Shown here piece by piece: positions 60,701 through 64,000 of a stretch of 64,000 bases of DNA; within the stretch, counting starts at the first letter, position 1, and every line of letters starts with the position of its first letter. A program made the translations under genes and the position numbers. The notes beneath the pieces are model-generated. The model saw only the letters and a list, made by a program, of their open reading frames with translations, was not told the origin of the DNA and did not search any database. Source of the DNA: Gymnorhina tibicen (Eukaryota > Chordata > Aves > Passeriformes > Artamidae). The stretch spans positions 372,001-436,000 of the forward strand of contig VXAZ01004553.1 in the NCBI GenBank assembly GCA_013399875.1, written 5' to 3'.

Positions 60701-62610
60701 GAAGTGCTTGTAAGGACAGCCTGAGCCAGAACCAGGAACAGGGAAGCAGAGTGGAAGGGTCAGGAGGGCCAGTGGCTTCTCTTCCTTCTCTGGGTCCACG
60801 CATGGAGTGTCCAGGTGCTCCTCTGGAGTCAGGAGAGTTGCCAGCACCAATGGCTGGGAGTGCCAGTGTGTGGGTTTCAGTACCTGCAGCAGGTCAGAGG
60901 GGCTCAGCCCCCCACCTGCCTGACCCCCAGGTACAGAAGTGTAGCAAATCTGACACCGGCCCTTCCCTGACAGCAGTGGGAATGGCAGGCTCCTGCCTGT
61001 GTTCCCTGACAGCCAGGAGGCCTAGGAATAGCACGCTTCTGAAATGCATGCAAATTCAAATTCTGAACAGACACATTTGGTCGCCAGAGAAGAACTGCCT
61101 GCCCGGAGCGCTGGCAGCACTGTGCCTTTAAATTGATGCATTCACATTAAAGAGAGACATTTAAATAATGCAAAGGGGTAAACTAGCTTGAGTTATGTGT
61201 GGTTTGAGCTGGGTGACTCTTACTGCCTTTTATGGGAATCTCTCATCTGAAGTCCTGCACAATTATCCCCAAGGGCAAGTATTAACCCCATAAAAGAGAG
61301 GATATCACCAGTTATACATCAGACATTATGTATCTGTGTGATGGCTGTGGTTGGCTTTGGCTGAAGAGGGAGCTTTTTTGGAGCCCATGCTGGTAGCTGG
61401 GTAACGGGAACCTGGGTTGGCTTCCTTCATTCATGGAACAGAGGGAAGCTCCTTGGGCAGGGTGATTAACCCATAGCACTAATTAAGCGCTCATATCATT
61501 CTGCAATAATGAGGTGTTGTTCATAAAGGAAGGGGGAAAAGAAAGGACTTAGAGTGGCCTCGTTTTTGAGGGCCACGAGCCTGGCTGTGCTCTGGTGGGA
61601 CGGAGGGTGCTCGGTGAGGCTCCCGTGTGTTGGGCCGTGGTGCTGGGACAGAGCCTGGGCTCTGTTCAGTGAGGCAGGGTCACAGTCCCTGGGCTCTTTG
61701 TCACCTCCCTGTTGTGGCACTGCCATTGCTACATGAGTTTGATGTCCTCGGCACCCCATGTATCCCACTGGCTGGGGGCAGGAGCGGGAGCTCTGACAGC
61801 AGGGTTTGGTCTCTGCTTTGGGGGGCCCTTGGGGCTTACAGAAGGGGCCCTATAAACAGGTGGTTACAGCGGGCTGCTGAGAAGGTTGTTTATTGATTGC
61901 AGCAGTGCATAGGGCAGTGAGTGAGCACTGCATTATCTGATGGGTGGCTGCTGCTCTCCCACGGGCTGGCTGCCCGTAGCCAGAGCTGCCAAACCTTCCT
62001 TGGATTTATTAATCAGGTGATGTCACGAGTCTGGGCCAGTATGTCTGCACTGGCCTTGGTGCCTGTCAAAACTGATCTCTGGAAAAAACCAAAGTGCATG
62101 TGCAGTGGGAGCAGTGAGCCACAGTCTGCTCCAAGGTGTGCATCCGTGTCTTTGGTCACACTTCAGGAAAAACACTGGCCTCTGCAAATGGAGTTTGGAG
62201 CTTGTTTGGGAGCCACTGAGGCCACATCCGCATGTGCAACACCACATACCAGCTACCTGCATCAGACAGCAGCAGTGTGCTCCCCTCGGCCAGGAGAAGG
62301 AAAACACTGTCTCTGGTTGAAGTGGGACTCAAGGAGGGATGAAGCTGGGAGGCAGCCCTGGCTGAGAGCTGTCCAGAATGTTACAGCCATGGCCGTGCCC
62401 TGCTGTACCCTGGGTGGCATCTTAACAACTGCCTGTCCAAAACACAGGGGGGTAAAATCCTCTGTACAGGGATCACTGGGGCTTCAGAGAGGTGGAAGGT
62501 GCTGGCCTTTGGCCATCAACACTGCTTTGCCTTGCCTTTCTCTCTGGCTTTTCCCAGCCCTGAGGTCAGAGGCCAAGGAGGTAGAGCAGCAGTAGCACAC
62601 ACTGCAGATA
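60700..62610. other. GC-richer segment with long but unsupported open frames
   Basis: Composition shifts to GC-richer, TG/CA-rich and CpG-poor, which lengthens random open frames. The longest uninterrupted frame of the window without N runs from 61921 to 62595 on the plus strand (225 codons, opening on GTG). It is Ala/Ser/Cys/Leu-rich with no recognisable domain, signal peptide or repeat, and other frames overlap it on both strands. A chance origin is most likely; a lineage-specific exon cannot be excluded. Confidence 0.4.
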
Positions 62611-62619
62611 TTTTTGAAC

Positions 62620-64000
62620 CCTCATGTTTTATGTTAACTCACTTTCTGTTCTCATTAATTAAGAAGTTTCTTTCTGTGCTAGGTTGAGCTCAGTCTCTCT
62701 CATCCATTCTTTTTTCTGTATTCTCTCTCTACAGCTTTTCTATTTTCAGGAGGCAAAAGCAGAAATACATAATTACAAAAAAAAATTTCTTTGAACTTAT
62801 AAAATGCAGGTTGCTTAAATTATGCAGTTAAAGGATAAAGAAAATCACAGAGCAATTTTAACAAATTGCCCTTAACTGTATTGCACAAACAAACCTCTCA
62901 TAAGAAATCTTAGAAAGGTGTGTTTGAGGGTGTAATCTTAGCTTGTGGCTAAGTAGAGTTAAACTTGTTTTTCAAGTTGGTTGTGTATAACTTTCTCATG
63001 CTAGAGATTGTGAGCATTCCAGAAGGAAAACAGTTCATCTGTAGCAGGAGTTTGATGGTAAATGTTGATTATCTCCAGTAATTCTGGCCCGTGGTCCATG
63101 CACAGCACTTTACCCAGTGACTTCCCTTTTGATCTGCATTCTCATTGTCTGAGTTGTACAATGCATGTGTGTGTGTATTTTTATGAAATAACCTTGGTGT
63201 TTGCAGGTAGTGCATATTTTCAAACTCTGAATTAGGAACCTGAATGTAGCAGAGTGGACACAGTCCACTCACACTTCCAAATACATTTGCCTTTCTTGTC
63301 AGATGCAAGAAAATTTGTGCATGTGTGGAATAGCGTCACACATAAAATACCCTTTTTAGTAAACACCACTACCTCAGTCTTGGGTTCCAAAATCCTGTGC
63401 AGCTTCTGAATAGACCAACACCCCATATCCTTTACTCCAACTTTAATAAGCCTTTTCCAGCATGTACAATTTTTGTTGGTGTTTATGTAGTCTATGCAAA
63501 CTAATGTGAGTAGCTGAAGAATTGCCATGTAAGGATTCACGATGCCTGCAAAGCCTTTCTATACAACAGCCAAGCTTATGTACATAAGAGAACTGTTGAT
63601 GCTCTATTACAGTTTAATTTGTTAATGAAACAAGATGGACTGAGCTCCTACTACACCTCTTTGGATGTTTGAGGCTAGGCACAATTAATTTATTTGTACT
63701 GTCTGTGTAGGCGTATGCCAGCTAATGTACTGTAAGAGCTTTTATCTTTATGTTCATAATGAAGAGGGGCAGGTTTTTGGCAATGAGACAAGGATTTTCT
63801 GATGACTCATCCTCTCTGGATTGTAAAACACTTTCTTGTAAAATCAAAGAAGAAAAGTAGTTCCTTAGAAGTAGGCTCAACCAGGGTTAGTTGGTCCTTC
63901 AAAATCAAGCTGCGAAGCAGAAAGAAGAAAGGCTTAGCTGCTTTCATTTAGTTGTAATTGGACCTCTGCTGAAACTTAAATCATATTATTTGAGGGGATG
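62620..64000. other. AT-rich non-coding end of the window
   Basis: No gene is recognised. A nested inverted repeat lies at 62825-62878. A short GT run lies near 63165-63176. Confidence 0.5.
62825..62878. repeat. Nested small inverted repeats
   Basis: The inner arms GCAATTT (62852-62858) and AAATTGC (62863-62869) enclose TAAC. The outer arms CAGTTAA (62825-62831) and TTAACTG (62872-62878) surround them. Together they can fold into a two-tier stem. No function is known. Confidence 0.5.

Noticed and set aside
61921..62595. 225-codon plus-strand open frame
   Set aside because: It opens on GTG, lies in GC-richer CpG-depleted DNA, is overlapped by open frames on both strands, and shows no domain, signal or splice context.
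1..64000. CRISPR arrays, operons, ribosome-binding sites, bacterial terminators
   Set aside because: The DNA is vertebrate nuclear in character. No regularly spaced repeats or prokaryotic gene organisation are present.

Overview
The window looks like vertebrate nuclear DNA, most likely from a bird. It is AT-rich, with no compact gene layout. It holds CR1 LINE 3' ends with the avian-style terminal motif, and a short remnant that matches, from memory, the start and end of a common avian endogenous-retrovirus LTR. It also has vertebrate microsatellites and discrete CpG islands. The LTR hints at a neoavian, perhaps passerine, genome, but this is an inference.

I could not recognise a single protein-coding exon, rRNA or tRNA. 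Long open frames exist but none shows a domain I know. The best reading is a gene-poor regulatory landscape, or the non-coding 5' part of a large gene, around one strong CpG-island promoter at about 36.65-37.95 kb. That island is interrupted by a 524-base assembly gap and a 38-base T run. Direction and identity of its gene cannot be read from the sequence. Two smaller CpG islands lie at 26.54-26.86 kb and 58.72-59.05 kb.

Layout: 1-25.7 kb is non-coding, AT-rich DNA. It has two puzzling open frames (3.46-3.78 kb plus; 5.31-5.75 kb minus), an old inverted repeat at 5.14 kb and a strong CTCF-like site at 15.97 kb. Two oppositely oriented CR1 pieces lie at 25.70-25.95 kb. They are followed by the first small CpG island and an 81-base imperfect hairpin with perfect 17-base outer arms (26927-27007). 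From 29 to 33.9 kb there is an ancient L3-like remnant, a probable conserved element carrying four K50-homeodomain sites, a second CTCF-like site facing the first, and a 400-base pyrimidine tract. The main promoter follows. From 38 to 52.5 kb the DNA looks like enhancer-rich non-coding sequence (TALE, GATA, NFI and CRE motifs, small palindromes). From 52.6 to 64 kb come the deleted LTR, a GATA microsatellite beside a wobble-paired hairpin, an L3/MIR-like remnant, the third CpG island, and a GC-richer stretch with a 225-codon open frame of doubtful meaning.

Recognisable transposable elements are very sparse, and palindromic transcription-factor motifs are frequent. Together with the CpG-island promoter this suggests the regulatory territory of a developmental gene. 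That is an inference; cross-species alignment and transcript data would settle it.
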